Shown: in pieces, positions 1 through 5,149 of the stretch
Position numbering within the stretch: the stretch's first letter is position 1
Layout of the letters: each line of letters begins with the position of its first letter
Notes under the pieces: generated by a model
Database searches by the model: none
Told to the model about the DNA's origin: nothing
The model's input: only the letters and a program-made list of their open reading frames with translations
Program-made: the position numbers and the translations under genes
Assembly (NCBI GenBank): GCA_012523875.1
Contig: JAAYSW010000195.1
Coordinates: 1 to 6,862, forward strand
Length of the DNA stretch: 6,862 bases
From: Clostridiales bacterium
Lineage (GTDB): Bacteria > Bacillota > Clostridia > Oscillospirales > Ruminococcaceae
Reading direction: 5' to 3'

Positions 1-105
1 ACTCAACCAAAGATAAGTAAACTTGCTATCACTCACCCCTGTAAATATCAGTGATTCAAATGCAAAGATTCCGCAATCCTTTACAGCAATATGAGGAATA
101 CTTCT
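1..105 (-). pseudogene. open reading-frame fragment of unknown product at the left edge
   Basis: A minus-strand frame is open from a TGA at 106-108 out of the left edge, 35 codons. Its composition looks protein-like, with segments such as KDCGIFAFESLIFTG. It has no ATG, GTG or TTG near its upstream end with a ribosome binding site, so it is either the decayed start of a gene or chance. A promoter-like pair lies just upstream at 114-142. I do not recognise a family. Confidence 0.2.
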
Positions 106-113
106 TCAATAAT

Positions 114-142
114 ACTATACTATTATTTCCAACAAATGTAAA
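114..142 (-). promoter_or_regulatory. possible sigma-A promoter reading left
   Basis: On the minus strand TTTACA (137-142) and TATAGT (114-119) are separated by exactly 17 bp. The match to consensus is good, but AT-rich DNA gives such pairs by chance, and the downstream gene is not visible in full. Confidence 0.3.
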
Positions 143-222
143 GATATTTTGTAATGTTTGTAAGCAACAATAAATATGAAAGATATTTGAATATATTAAT
201 TGTGCATCATTACCTATGCTTT

Positions 223-389
223 TCAGGTATATCTGATAAAATCCTCAAGCGTGCAAGGTAACAACATGGTTTTATCCCCAACCTCTGGAAGATCTAATTG
301 AATATCTTTTCATTGAATATACCATCGTATTCGATATCTTCAGATTTGTTTTCTGCTTGTGAAGTAGCAACGTAACCGTCACCATCCAC
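223..389 (-). pseudogene. frameshifted remnant of an unidentified protein gene
   Basis: Two short minus-strand frames abut and together look like one decayed coding sequence. The upstream piece (294-389) follows a stop codon and reads VDGDGYVATSQAENK with further acidic residues; the downstream piece (223-309) reads LDLPEVGDKTMLLPCTLEDF and ends in a TGA. The frames overlap at 294-309, so a single indel near there would join them. The residue pattern (DxDGDGY-like calcium-loop motif, balanced charge) is more protein-like than random AT-rich DNA. The family is not recognised, and no start codon or ribosome binding site is visible. Confidence 0.25.
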
Positions 390-478
390 CTATCAAGAAC
401 AGGAATCTGTGATATAAGCTAGTAGTTGGAGATGGTTGCAATTGCACTCTAAGGAAAATGGGGAGAAATAATCAGATA

Positions 479-565
479 GTTTAGGAGGAGTGGCGAAAAT
501 CCGCCTGAAATCCTTAAGCTAAAACTAAATAAATTCCACCGCCCAACCCAATAGGGCGGTGTTTT
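479..565 (+). promoter_or_regulatory. candidate structured RNA leader ending in a terminator
   Basis: Nested complementary segments at 480-516 (AGGA with TCCT, and GGCG with CGCC around AAAATC) are followed about 20 bases later by a GC-rich terminator hairpin. GTGG near 490 could alternatively pair with CCAC at 536-539 in the terminator's 5' arm, which is the logic of an antiterminator. A ribosome binding site and ATG follow at 576-593. I could not match it to a named riboswitch or T-box; the T-box core AGGGTGGNACCGCG is absent. Confidence 0.3.
537..565 (+). terminator. rho-independent terminator
   Basis: CACCGCCC (537-544) and GGGCGGTG (554-561) form a perfect 8-bp GC-rich stem with a 9-nt loop, followed by TTTT at 562-565. 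There is no intact gene upstream on the plus strand for it to end, so it is either the end of a small RNA or the switchable part of a leader. Confidence 0.6.
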
Positions 566-590
566 ATCGCTATCAAGGTGGGGGTATTTG

Positions 591-614
591 ATGGTTACAT
601 TAAAAATAGCTTGA
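591..614 (+). CDS. seven-codon ORF behind a strong ribosome binding site (leader peptide or truncated gene start)
   Basis: The purine-rich run AAGGTGGGGG (575-584) stands six bases before an ATG at 591, a convincing translation start. The frame encodes only MVTLKIA before a TGA at 612-614, which overlaps the -35 box of the tRNA promoter. It could be a leader peptide, or the start of a gene whose body was lost when the sequence now carrying the tRNA came next to it. The preceding terminator hairpin at 537-565 favours a regulated leader. Confidence 0.25.
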   Translation: MVTLKIA

Positions 615-639
615 CAATCTTATTAACCTTTGGTATAAT
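611..639 (+). promoter_or_regulatory. consensus sigma-A promoter of tRNA-Leu
   Basis: TTGACA (611-616) and TATAAT (634-639) are both perfect consensus hexamers separated by 17 bp. The expected start of transcription near 646 lies about 8 bases before the mature tRNA 5' end, leaving a very short 5' leader for RNase P to remove. Confidence 0.9.
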
Positions 640-653
640 ACTATAAGCGATAT

Positions 654-736
654 GCGAGTGTGCTGGAACTGGCAGACAGGCACGTTTGAGGGGCGTGTGT
701 TTAGGCGTACGGGTTCAAGTCCCGTCACTCGCACCA
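654..736 (+). tRNA. tRNA-Leu (anticodon GAG)
   Basis: The acceptor arms GCGAGTG (654-660) and CACTCGC (726-732) pair perfectly, followed by discriminator A and an encoded CCA (734-736). The D-loop contains the leucine-type AACTGGCAGACAGG. The anticodon stem-loop is CACGT-TTGAGGG-GCGTG, giving anticodon GAG, which reads CUC and CUU. The T arm is ACGGG-TTCAAGT-CCCGT. The variable region between the anticodon and T stems is about 11 nt with only a minimal stem, short for a class II tRNA such as Leu; the rest of the fold is normal. It is the only clearly plus-strand gene here and stands alone with its own promoter and terminator. Confidence 0.95.
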
Positions 737-741
737 TATTC

Positions 742-772
742 CCATCTTGTAAAGGATAAAATTTACAGATGG
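742..772 (+). other. hairpin in the tRNA 3' trailer
   Basis: CCATC/GATGG (742-746 with 768-772) and TGTAAA/TTTACA (748-753 with 762-767) form an 11-bp stem with one bulged T and an 8-nt loop, starting six bases after the CCA. It has no T tract of its own, so it probably forms part of the precursor trailer rather than a terminator. Confidence 0.5.
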
Positions 773-776
773 CATG

Positions 777-805
777 AAAAAGTCCAGTAACACTGGGCTT
801 TTTTT
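777..805 (+). terminator. rho-independent terminator of tRNA-Leu
   Basis: GTCCAGT (782-788) and ACTGGGC (792-798) pair across an AAC loop, with A residues before the stem and a run of seven T at 799-805. It ends the tRNA transcript about 65 bases after the mature 3' end. Confidence 0.85.
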
Positions 806-861
806 GTTGTGTACAAACCCAGTGGGCAATCCATATTTTACATATAAATAAGACGATTTTT

Positions 862-900
862 AAGTCGGAATTCATTTTGAGTTCCGACTTTCATTTTTTT
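862..900 (+). terminator. rho-independent terminator-like hairpin
   Basis: AAGTCGGAA (862-870) and TTCCGACTT (882-890) form a perfect 9-bp stem with an 11-nt loop, followed by TCATTTTTTT. The T tract is only on the plus strand, so it works left to right. No plus-strand gene lies between it and the tRNA terminator, so it may be left from a lost gene or act as a backup. Confidence 0.6.
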
Positions 901-992
901 GTGTAACCGCAGGACAAGTTTAAAATGTATTTTTGCTTTATTGTGCGGACAAGTTTGGTATGGACAATCACCTTTCGTTTTATCGTGTAACC
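901..992. repeat. short repeats resembling insertion-sequence ends
   Basis: GTGTAACC occurs at 901-908 and again at 985-992. GGACAAGTTT occurs at 912-921 and 947-956. The string GTAACCGCAGGACAAGTTT (903-921) resembles, from memory, terminal repeats of IS66-type elements, but no matching inverted copy or transposase is present in the window. Positions 993-1087 contain nothing further that I can assign. Confidence 0.25.
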
Positions 993-1087
993 CATGAAGG
1001 GGTTTCGTCCCGTTTGGATAGGAAGTTCCATTCTGACTGTATACAATGGCGAATAGTACAAGCATGATACCTCATACTAATCTCAAG

Positions 1088-2128
1088 TCAATCAATAGAC
1101 AAAATCCAATCCCGATTAGTTATACTTTTGATGGTATCATGGGATAAGGAGCAGATGGTATCGCAGAGCCTTTCAACGACTTTAGCCAGTGTTGAACAGA
1201 CCTCGTTTTTGAAGCCACGTTTGCGAATCTCCTTCCAAATTTGCTCAATCGGATTCATTTCAGGAGTGTAAGGAGGCAAGGAAAAAACCTCGATATTTGG
1301 TGGTATTTTAAGACCTTTTGATTTATGCCAAGCAGCTCCATCAGCAATGAGCAAAATAAAGTCATTTGCATATGTTTCTGACAATTTTTCCAGGAATACA
1401 TTCATACATTCAGTGTTACAATATGGCACAACAAGGAAGAAATTCTCGCCTGTTTGAGGCTCAACATCCCCGTAGGCATATCGATATTCACGGATATGGT
1501 GGCATGGAACTGATGGTCGAAACCCCTTTTTGCACCAACAATATTTCGGCTTATTTATCCTACCGAACCCCGCTTCATCCTGGAACATCAGACGAACTTT
1601 GCGATCAGGACTGTTGAAACTGTTGAAAGATTCACTTAATTCTTGTGCTCTGGAGTTAATTTTTTTTAGGCCTCAATTACCTCATCGCTTGCCTTCTTTG
1701 GATGCCTAGATCTCGGCATAACTTTTCGCCAATTGTGACGCTCCAAAAGCATATATATGTACCCACTGCCCGTGTCCTTGCCACGTTTTTTATCAAATTC
1801 AGCCTTAATTTCTTGTGCCGATACAACCTCACCCTTGTTCGCTCTCTCCTTGAATTTTTCAAGCAACGCACATTGCTCTGTGATTCCCACCATATTTGTG
1901 CCTTGCATATTCGGTCGCTCCAACAGCTTTAAACTCAGCACATAACTGACTCACCCGCTTACGGCTATACCCCAACTTTTCACCATTTTTTTGGTCGGTC
2001 AAGCCCTCAAAACGCAGTAAAATGACCTGCAATCTCTTGTCCACTCTCTTATGCTTGTTTTCCTTTGCTAGCTTCTTGACTACCCTATATTCTTCTTCAG
2101 TTATTATATGTTTTTTCATTTTCATCAT
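1088..2128 (-). pseudogene. IS630-family transposase, broken by two frame disruptions
   Basis: The three minus-strand pieces, read in order, make one IS630-type transposase. Piece one (from 2128) carries the N-terminal helix-turn-helix region, including GLTDQKNGEKLGYSRKRVSQ. Piece two (ending 1666) carries the second winged helix (AQEIKAEFD, YIYMLLERHNWRK, MPRSRHPKK). Piece three (1088 to about 1660) carries the DDE catalytic domain: first D in MFQDEAGFGR, second D in LIADGAAWHKS, and E in PYTPEMNPIEQIW. Frame is lost near 1880-1890, where a few codons seem to be missing, and near 1668, where a TAA interrupts the reading. Because GCC TAA AAA AAA would read correctly as GCC TCA AAA AAA ATT with one extra C, the second break looks like a one-base deletion. 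The transposase is therefore probably inactive. All parts together have the usual family length of roughly 340 residues. Confidence 0.9.
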
Positions 2129-2168
2129 CCTGTTTTATTATATCACTTATTTATTTCATTGTCTATTG
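1088..2168. mobile_element. decayed IS630-family insertion sequence, ends uncertain
   Basis: The transposase pseudogene fills nearly all of this span. A perfect 10-bp inverted repeat, CAATAGACAA at 1093-1102 and TTGTCTATTG at 2159-2168, brackets it, with the TA dinucleotide expected of IS630 target sites inside each copy. The left copy overlaps the last codons of the transposase and the right copy overlaps the end of the lipoprotein gene, and homology does not continue inward beyond the 10 bp. The ends are therefore a proposal only; the true left end could lie nearer 1030-1090. Confidence 0.45.
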
Positions 2169-2898
2169 TTATATTTGAGGTTAGTATCACATTGTCTCCA
2201 ACGGTTTCAACTGAGGAATTTAATTCGTTAAACGACGTCATTTTTCCTTGATATAATTCAGTTGCATTATTAATATTTTTATCAAGATTTGATGTTTTAC
2301 TAACTGCATTTTTAGAAAACAGTGATTTGAGATCAGTATTATCCTGATTATCGAAAATTCTTATATTGCCGTTTATATAATCTTCAGGTTCTAATATTTC
2401 AGGATTAGAACTCAAAACACCAGCAAAATTTACTCGCTTGTTCATCCAATAAAATGTTTCAATTCCTTTAGAGTATTTAATCATGTGAAAGGCATACAAA
2501 CCATTTTCATCAGGAACACCAGTATTCCTTTTTTCTATAAAGAATATATTATAAATATCGACATCCGTCTTAATTATATAACTCCCTCTAATTTTTCTCT
2601 GCTTTCCACCAGCACCCATTTGCTCACTAGAAGATGTATTGCCATCTTGAGAGATTATTTTTCCATCAAAAAATTGCATAACATATTCTATTTCATAATC
2701 AATATTATCCGCTTCCTTCATTGCTTCTTTTGAAAACATTGATTTTAATGCTTCAGCGTCTTTCTTCTCAAGAGCGGATATGATACTGTTCAGCCTTTTG
2801 TCTGCTATTAAAGAATCATCGTTATACCTACTACATCCCGCAAGACTTAACGATATAAGTATAATCATAATTAATGATGATACTTTGATTAACTTCAT
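2143..2898 (-). CDS. DUF5104-like lipoprotein with a truncated second domain copy
   Basis: A 251-aa protein starting at the ATG at 2896-2898, chosen because AAGAAGGAG stands a few bases upstream. The N terminus is a lipoprotein signal: positive MKLIK, a hydrophobic stretch at 9-19 and lipobox LAGC with lipidated Cys22, so it should be anchored on the outer face of the membrane. The mature part resembles the DUF5104 family: DKRLNSIISALEKKDAEALK, MFSKEA, a FFDGK turn, and an acidic region before GLYAFHMIK and a YW motif. From about residue 189 a second, diverged copy begins (LKSLFSKNA echoing LKSMFSKEA at 51-59; YQGK echoing FDGK), but it stops after about 60 residues. The frame ends 14 bp from the IS630 transposase start, which suggests the insertion sequence removed its end. 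It lies 14 bp after the DUF4474-like gene and is probably co-transcribed. The function of the family is unknown. Confidence 0.75.
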   Translation of the reverse strand: MKLIKVSSLIMIILISLSLAGCSRYNDDSLIADKRLNSIISALEKKDAEALKSMFSKEAMKEADNIDYEIEYVMQFFDGKIISQDGNTSSSEQMGAGGKQRKIRGSYIIKTDVDIYNIFFIEKRNTGVPDENGLYAFHMIKYSKGIETFYWMNKRVNFAGVLSSNPEILEPEDYINGNIRIFDNQDNTDLKSLFSKNAVSKTSNLDKNINNATELYQGKMTSFNELNSSVETVGDNVILTSNITIDNEINK

Positions 2899-2912
2899 AA
2901 AATCACTCCTTC

Positions 2913-3437
2913 TTACCAATTTAATGTAGAAATGTGACTTCCCTCATTAAAGCTCCATAAGTTTCTTTCATCATTACGATATGTATTATAAAACCCATCC
3001 CACAATTCTGGCTGATTTGAAAAATTCATAGTTGCCCTCATTGTAAAATCAGCAGCATTATTATTTTGAACTTGAGGGTTAAACCCATTTGGCCACCAAG
3101 CCGTCTGTTCAGGCACGGAAAGTATTTCTCCGCCACCATTAGCATAACTAAGACTTAGCGGTATTGGCATTGCTTTATCAGGGGCTGTTTCCCAATATGG
3201 CATACTAATTCCACACACTTTCATTCTTCTGTAAATCCCCAATTCATTACCAGCACCCAGGTTTGCATAATCTCCCTTCCATATCCAAATCGCATATTCT
3301 TCATCACCAACATTAAAAGTAAATTGGGAGTTATCTGATTTATTGCCTGTTAATTTTATTGCTCTATCAAAAACAGAATCATATGCTTTATTGTATCCTA
3401 CATATCGCCAACCTTGACAATGCTTGAATATGGGCAT
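2913..3437 (-). CDS. DUF4474-like protein
   Basis: A 174-aa protein. An ATG at 3447-3449 is in frame, but GGAGG (3443-3447) lies between it and the ATG at 3435-3437 with a 5-nt spacing, so the second ATG is the start. No signal peptide or membrane segment is visible. Residues 39-69 match what I know of DUF4474: a short beta segment, then IWKGDY, a glycine-rich turn and GNELGIY. Later come WWPNGFNP and a hydrophobic strand-rich end with ADFTMRATMNF and LWDGFYNTY. DUF4474 is common in Clostridia, often at the C terminus of larger proteins; here it stands alone. Its role is not established. Its position after Rhs cassettes and before a lipoprotein gene raises the possibility of an accessory effector/protector pair, which is inference only. 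A hairpin covers its ribosome binding site. Confidence 0.65.
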   Translation of the reverse strand: MPIFKHCQGWRYVGYNKAYDSVFDRAIKLTGNKSDNSQFTFNVGDEEYAIWIWKGDYANLGAGNELGIYRRMKVCGISMPYWETAPDKAMPIPLSLSYANGGGEILSVPEQTAWWPNGFNPQVQNNNAADFTMRATMNFSNQPELWDGFYNTYRNDERNLWSFNEGSHISTLNW

Positions 3438-3472
3438 AAAAACCTCCATTCCGCTTTTAAAGCGAAATGGAG
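3438..3472 (-). promoter_or_regulatory. hairpin covering the ribosome binding site, followed by TTTTT
   Basis: On the minus strand the 11-base arm 3462-3472 pairs completely (one G-T) with 3444-3454 around a 7-nt A/T loop. The 3' arm contains most of the GGAGG ribosome binding site, and TTTTT at 3438-3442 follows directly, just before the ATG. The structure has the form of an intrinsic terminator whose stem is also the ribosome binding site, so it could stop transcripts entering from the Rhs cassettes or hide the site on those that read through. Confidence 0.65.
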
Positions 3473-3545
3473 ATTATTTTAATGTGTTTTAAGCTTTAAG
3501 AGCTTGGCTTGTTGTTATTCGAATGTTTTATGCTTACTAATATCT

Positions 3546-3575
3546 AATCTACTAAGTTTAAATTTTATTTGCCAA
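3546..3575 (-). promoter_or_regulatory. possible promoter for the DUF4474/DUF5104 pair
   Basis: On the minus strand TTGGCA (3570-3575) and TAGATT (3546-3551) are separated by 18 bp. It lies between the weak terminator at 3577-3592 and the DUF4474-like gene, giving an expected leader of about 100 nt that contains the ribosome-binding-site hairpin. The match is moderate. Confidence 0.35.
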
Positions 3576-3576
3576 T

Positions 3577-3592
3577 AAAAACGCACTGCGTT
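3577..3592 (-). terminator. weak rho-independent terminator
   Basis: On the minus strand AACGC and GCGTT form a 5-bp stem with an AGT loop, followed by TTTTT. It lies 63 bases after the 55-aa ORF and would end the Rhs orphan cassette transcript. The stem is short, so read-through is likely. Confidence 0.4.
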
Positions 3593-3654
3593 AATCTTAC
3601 AGTTCTCCTGTCGCATTAAGAGAAATATACTCATTAAGAAGGTACCGACTAATT

Positions 3655-3822
3655 TCACTTTATTTTATACCCACAATTCTCAAGTGAGTTCATAAGTTCA
3701 TTTGCTTCATTAACAAAATTCTTATTAATACATACCAATACTGATTCTAATTCTCCTAAGGAAATACTGGCTATTAACGTATCATTTTTTATATATTTCC
3801 TTGTCTTAACATTACGCGTCAT
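3655..3822 (-). CDS. 55-aa hypothetical protein
   Basis: An ATG at 3820-3822 opens a 55-codon frame ending in TGA at 3655-3657. The protein starts MTRNVKTRKYIKND, has a central stretch SISLGELESVLVCINKNF and an amphipathic end NEANELMNSLENCGYKI, so it should be a small soluble mixed helix protein with no signal. It begins 17 bp after the stop of the 110-aa putative immunity gene and is probably in the same operon. The ribosome binding site is weak (GTGGAATG about 12 bases upstream). It may be a second small immunity or accessory protein of the same cassette. I do not recognise a family. Confidence 0.55.
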   Translation of the reverse strand: MTRNVKTRKYIKNDTLIASISLGELESVLVCINKNFVNEANELMNSLENCGYKIK

Positions 3823-3839
3823 TAGAAAATCATTCCACT

Positions 3840-4172
3840 TTATATTTTTTTAAAAACATAAAAAATCATATATCTTGAATTGAAAATACTACCATCAAGG
3901 CTATAGTTGTTGACTTGTTTTAGATACAAAGATTTTCTTAGGGAGTCATTTAAATCTTCTGCAATTCCCAGTAAAAGTTTTTCATCTTTTACTGAATTCA
4001 AATCCAATCCATACGAGTCAATAAATATATTATTCCCTTCAGATATTAAAGATATGAACTTCATTAGTGAAGAAAATTCATTATATTGATTTTCATCAAA
4101 GCATTGAATCTCCATTTCAATTGTCGTTATGTTTTTATAAAGTTTAATGATTTTTTTTTGCACTTTTATCAC
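3840..4172 (-). CDS. putative immunity protein of the second orphan Rhs toxin
   Basis: A 110-aa soluble protein directly after, and overlapping, the end of the second orphan toxin frame. Two GTG starts are possible: 4170-4172 (MIKVQKK) and 4161-4163 (MQKKIIK). The second has AGGTG at a better distance; the first has GGGGG nine bases upstream. The overlap of 20-29 bases with the toxin suggests translational coupling. The sequence has an N-terminal basic beta-like stretch (KKIIKLYKNITTIEMEIQCF), a helical acidic middle (NEFSSLMKFISLISEG), and an aromatic end (YMIFYVFKKI). No known immunity family is recognised; the role is inferred from position, small size and acidic middle. Confidence 0.6.
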   Translation of the reverse strand: MIKVQKKIIKLYKNITTIEMEIQCFDENQYNEFSSLMKFISLISEGNNIFIDSYGLDLNSVKDEKLLLGIAEDLNDSLRKSLYLKQVNNYSLDGSIFNSRYMIFYVFKKI

Positions 4173-4887
4173 CTGAAATTACCCCCGCAATAGTATTTAT
4201 TACTCCAGTCCTGTGAATTGACATTGCTGCCTTAGTAGCACCATAATGCATATGCACCATATTTAGAGCATCAGCCTCTAACCTAAATAAAGATTTACCA
4301 GCCTTGTTGCTAATGTTAATTAAAGTATTACCATTTGTTGAAGGATTCCCATAACCTATAGTAGCTCTACCATAACTTGATTTTGCAGTCGTTCCGATTT
4401 TAACACCATTAGCAGATTTCAATAATGACCCATAAGTCATACTTGCTCCTGCCATAATACCACCAGTCATAAATCCATCAGCAAATCCATCAACGGCGGC
4501 TCCACCAGCTTTCTTCAAAGTTGTTTTTAAATCATCGCCTTGTACAATAGAACTTACCGTCGATAATCCAGCACTTGTTCCCGCAGATATTGTACCAACA
4601 GCAACTGCAGTTTTGATACCTGCGATTAATGCAGGAGCTGCTGCCCCACCTGTGGCTACCGTTACAGCAACGCCTACTCCTATGGCTGCCACTCCAATAG
4701 CAATCTTTGCCCAGTTTGGTAATTTAAAATGCCCACTAGGATCAATCCCAACAATCGGATTATTATGACAATAAGTATACAAATTCAGCGATAGCGGATC
4801 TCCCTGTTTACCAGCGAAGGAATCCCTCTGAGTAAACCTGCCATCATTAGGATTATAATACCTAGCACGAAGATAAATCGTACTGTT
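4144..4887 (-). CDS. second orphan Rhs tail: core fragment plus C-terminal toxin domain of unknown type
   Basis: An open frame of 247 codons with no normal start, beginning right after the TAA of the preceding immunity gene. Residues 3-53 are the end of an Rhs core (TIYLRARYYNPNDGRFTQ, then LYTYCHNNPIVGIDPSGH). From residue 54 follows a cargo: NWAKIAIGVAAIGVGVAV and further Ala/Gly/Val-rich hydrophobic segments to about residue 115, typical of the pre-toxin linker, then a C-terminal domain with GYGNPSTNGNTLINISNKAG, LEADALNMVHMHYGATK and AMSIHRTG. The HMHYG and IHR motifs may belong to an active site, but I cannot name the toxin. The only start codons are an in-frame TTG (4780-4782) and later ones without a ribosome binding site, so it is probably a stored, untranslated module that can be expressed after recombining with a complete rhs gene. 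An immunity gene overlaps its end. Confidence 0.75.
   Translation of the reverse strand, partial: NSTIYLRARYYNPNDGRFTQRDSFAGKQGDPLSLNLYTYCHNNPIVGIDPSGHFKLPNWAKIAIGVAAIGVGVAVTVATGGAAAPALIAGIKTAVAVGTISAGTSAGLSTVSSIVQGDDLKTTLKKAGGAAVDGFADGFMTGGIMAGASMTYGSLLKSANGVKIGTTAKSSYGRATIGYGNPSTNGNTLINISNKAGKSLFRLEADALNMVHMHYGATKAAMSIHRTGVINTIAGVISGDKSAKKNH
4729..4884. repeat. direct repeat copy A: Rhs core end
   Basis: This segment aligns without gaps to 5684-5839 at a constant offset of 955 bp. It encodes the last 52 residues of the Rhs core up to SGH, with 46 of 52 residues identical between copies. Its upstream border coincides with the stop codon of the immunity gene at 4888. Confidence 0.9.
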
Positions 4888-5124
4888 TTAGTACACAGCT
4901 ATAACTTCTACATCATCCCAAATTTGTTTAATGTTTTCTCCCCTAACCTTACCTTTTTCCAGTAATTCTTCTGTGGTCTTAAACTCTTGATTTTTATTAT
5001 AATACTCGGTTAAATACCAATAATCTTGTCCACAATTAATGGAATATTTTTTTTTGTTATATTCAAATTCAATTTCATGACCTATTAATAGAAGTTCTTT
5101 AAGTTCTTCATATGTTATATTCAT
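4888..5124 (-). CDS. putative immunity protein of the first orphan Rhs toxin
   Basis: A 78-aa acidic soluble protein starting at the ATG at 5122-5124, with AAGGTG seven bases upstream. It starts 25 bp after the stop of the first orphan toxin, the usual toxin-immunity arrangement. The sequence has a helical start (TYEELKELLLIGHEIEFEY), KKKYSINCG and DYWYLTEYY in the middle, and a C-terminal acidic helix and strand (IKQIWDDVEVIAVY). This pattern of EIEFEY, KKYSI and WYL recalls small clostridial proteins found beside Rhs toxins, but I cannot give a family name. Its TAA stop abuts in frame the next Rhs fragment. Confidence 0.65.
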   Translation of the reverse strand: MNITYEELKELLLIGHEIEFEYNKKKYSINCGQDYWYLTEYYNKNQEFKTTEELLEKGKVRGENIKQIWDDVEVIAVY

Positions 5125-5149
5125 TCAATTTCACCTTTCTTACTGTGTT

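Noticed and set aside
479..565. T-box riboswitch
   Set aside because: The conserved AGGGTGGNACCGCG core is not present; only a loose GAGTGGCG resemblance exists.
600..875. 91-codon minus-strand frame
   Set aside because: It runs antisense through the tRNA-Leu gene and its terminator and has no ribosome binding site; it is a shadow.
838..1065. 75-codon minus-strand frame
   Set aside because: It covers the 862-890 hairpin and the repeats, is low in typical coding character and has no family resemblance.
1366..1617. plus-strand frame of 83 codons
   Set aside because: It is antisense to the catalytic domain of the IS630 transposase, which is clearly the real coding strand.
1660..1672. programmed frameshift at the run of eight A in the transposase
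   Set aside because: The TAA comes before the run in the zero frame and the preceding codons are not a slippery heptamer; adding one C restores the expected residues, so a mutation explains it better.
2022..2231. plus-strand hydrophobic frame of 69 codons
   Set aside because: It is antisense to the transposase start and the lipoprotein end; hydrophobicity comes from AT-rich antisense codons.
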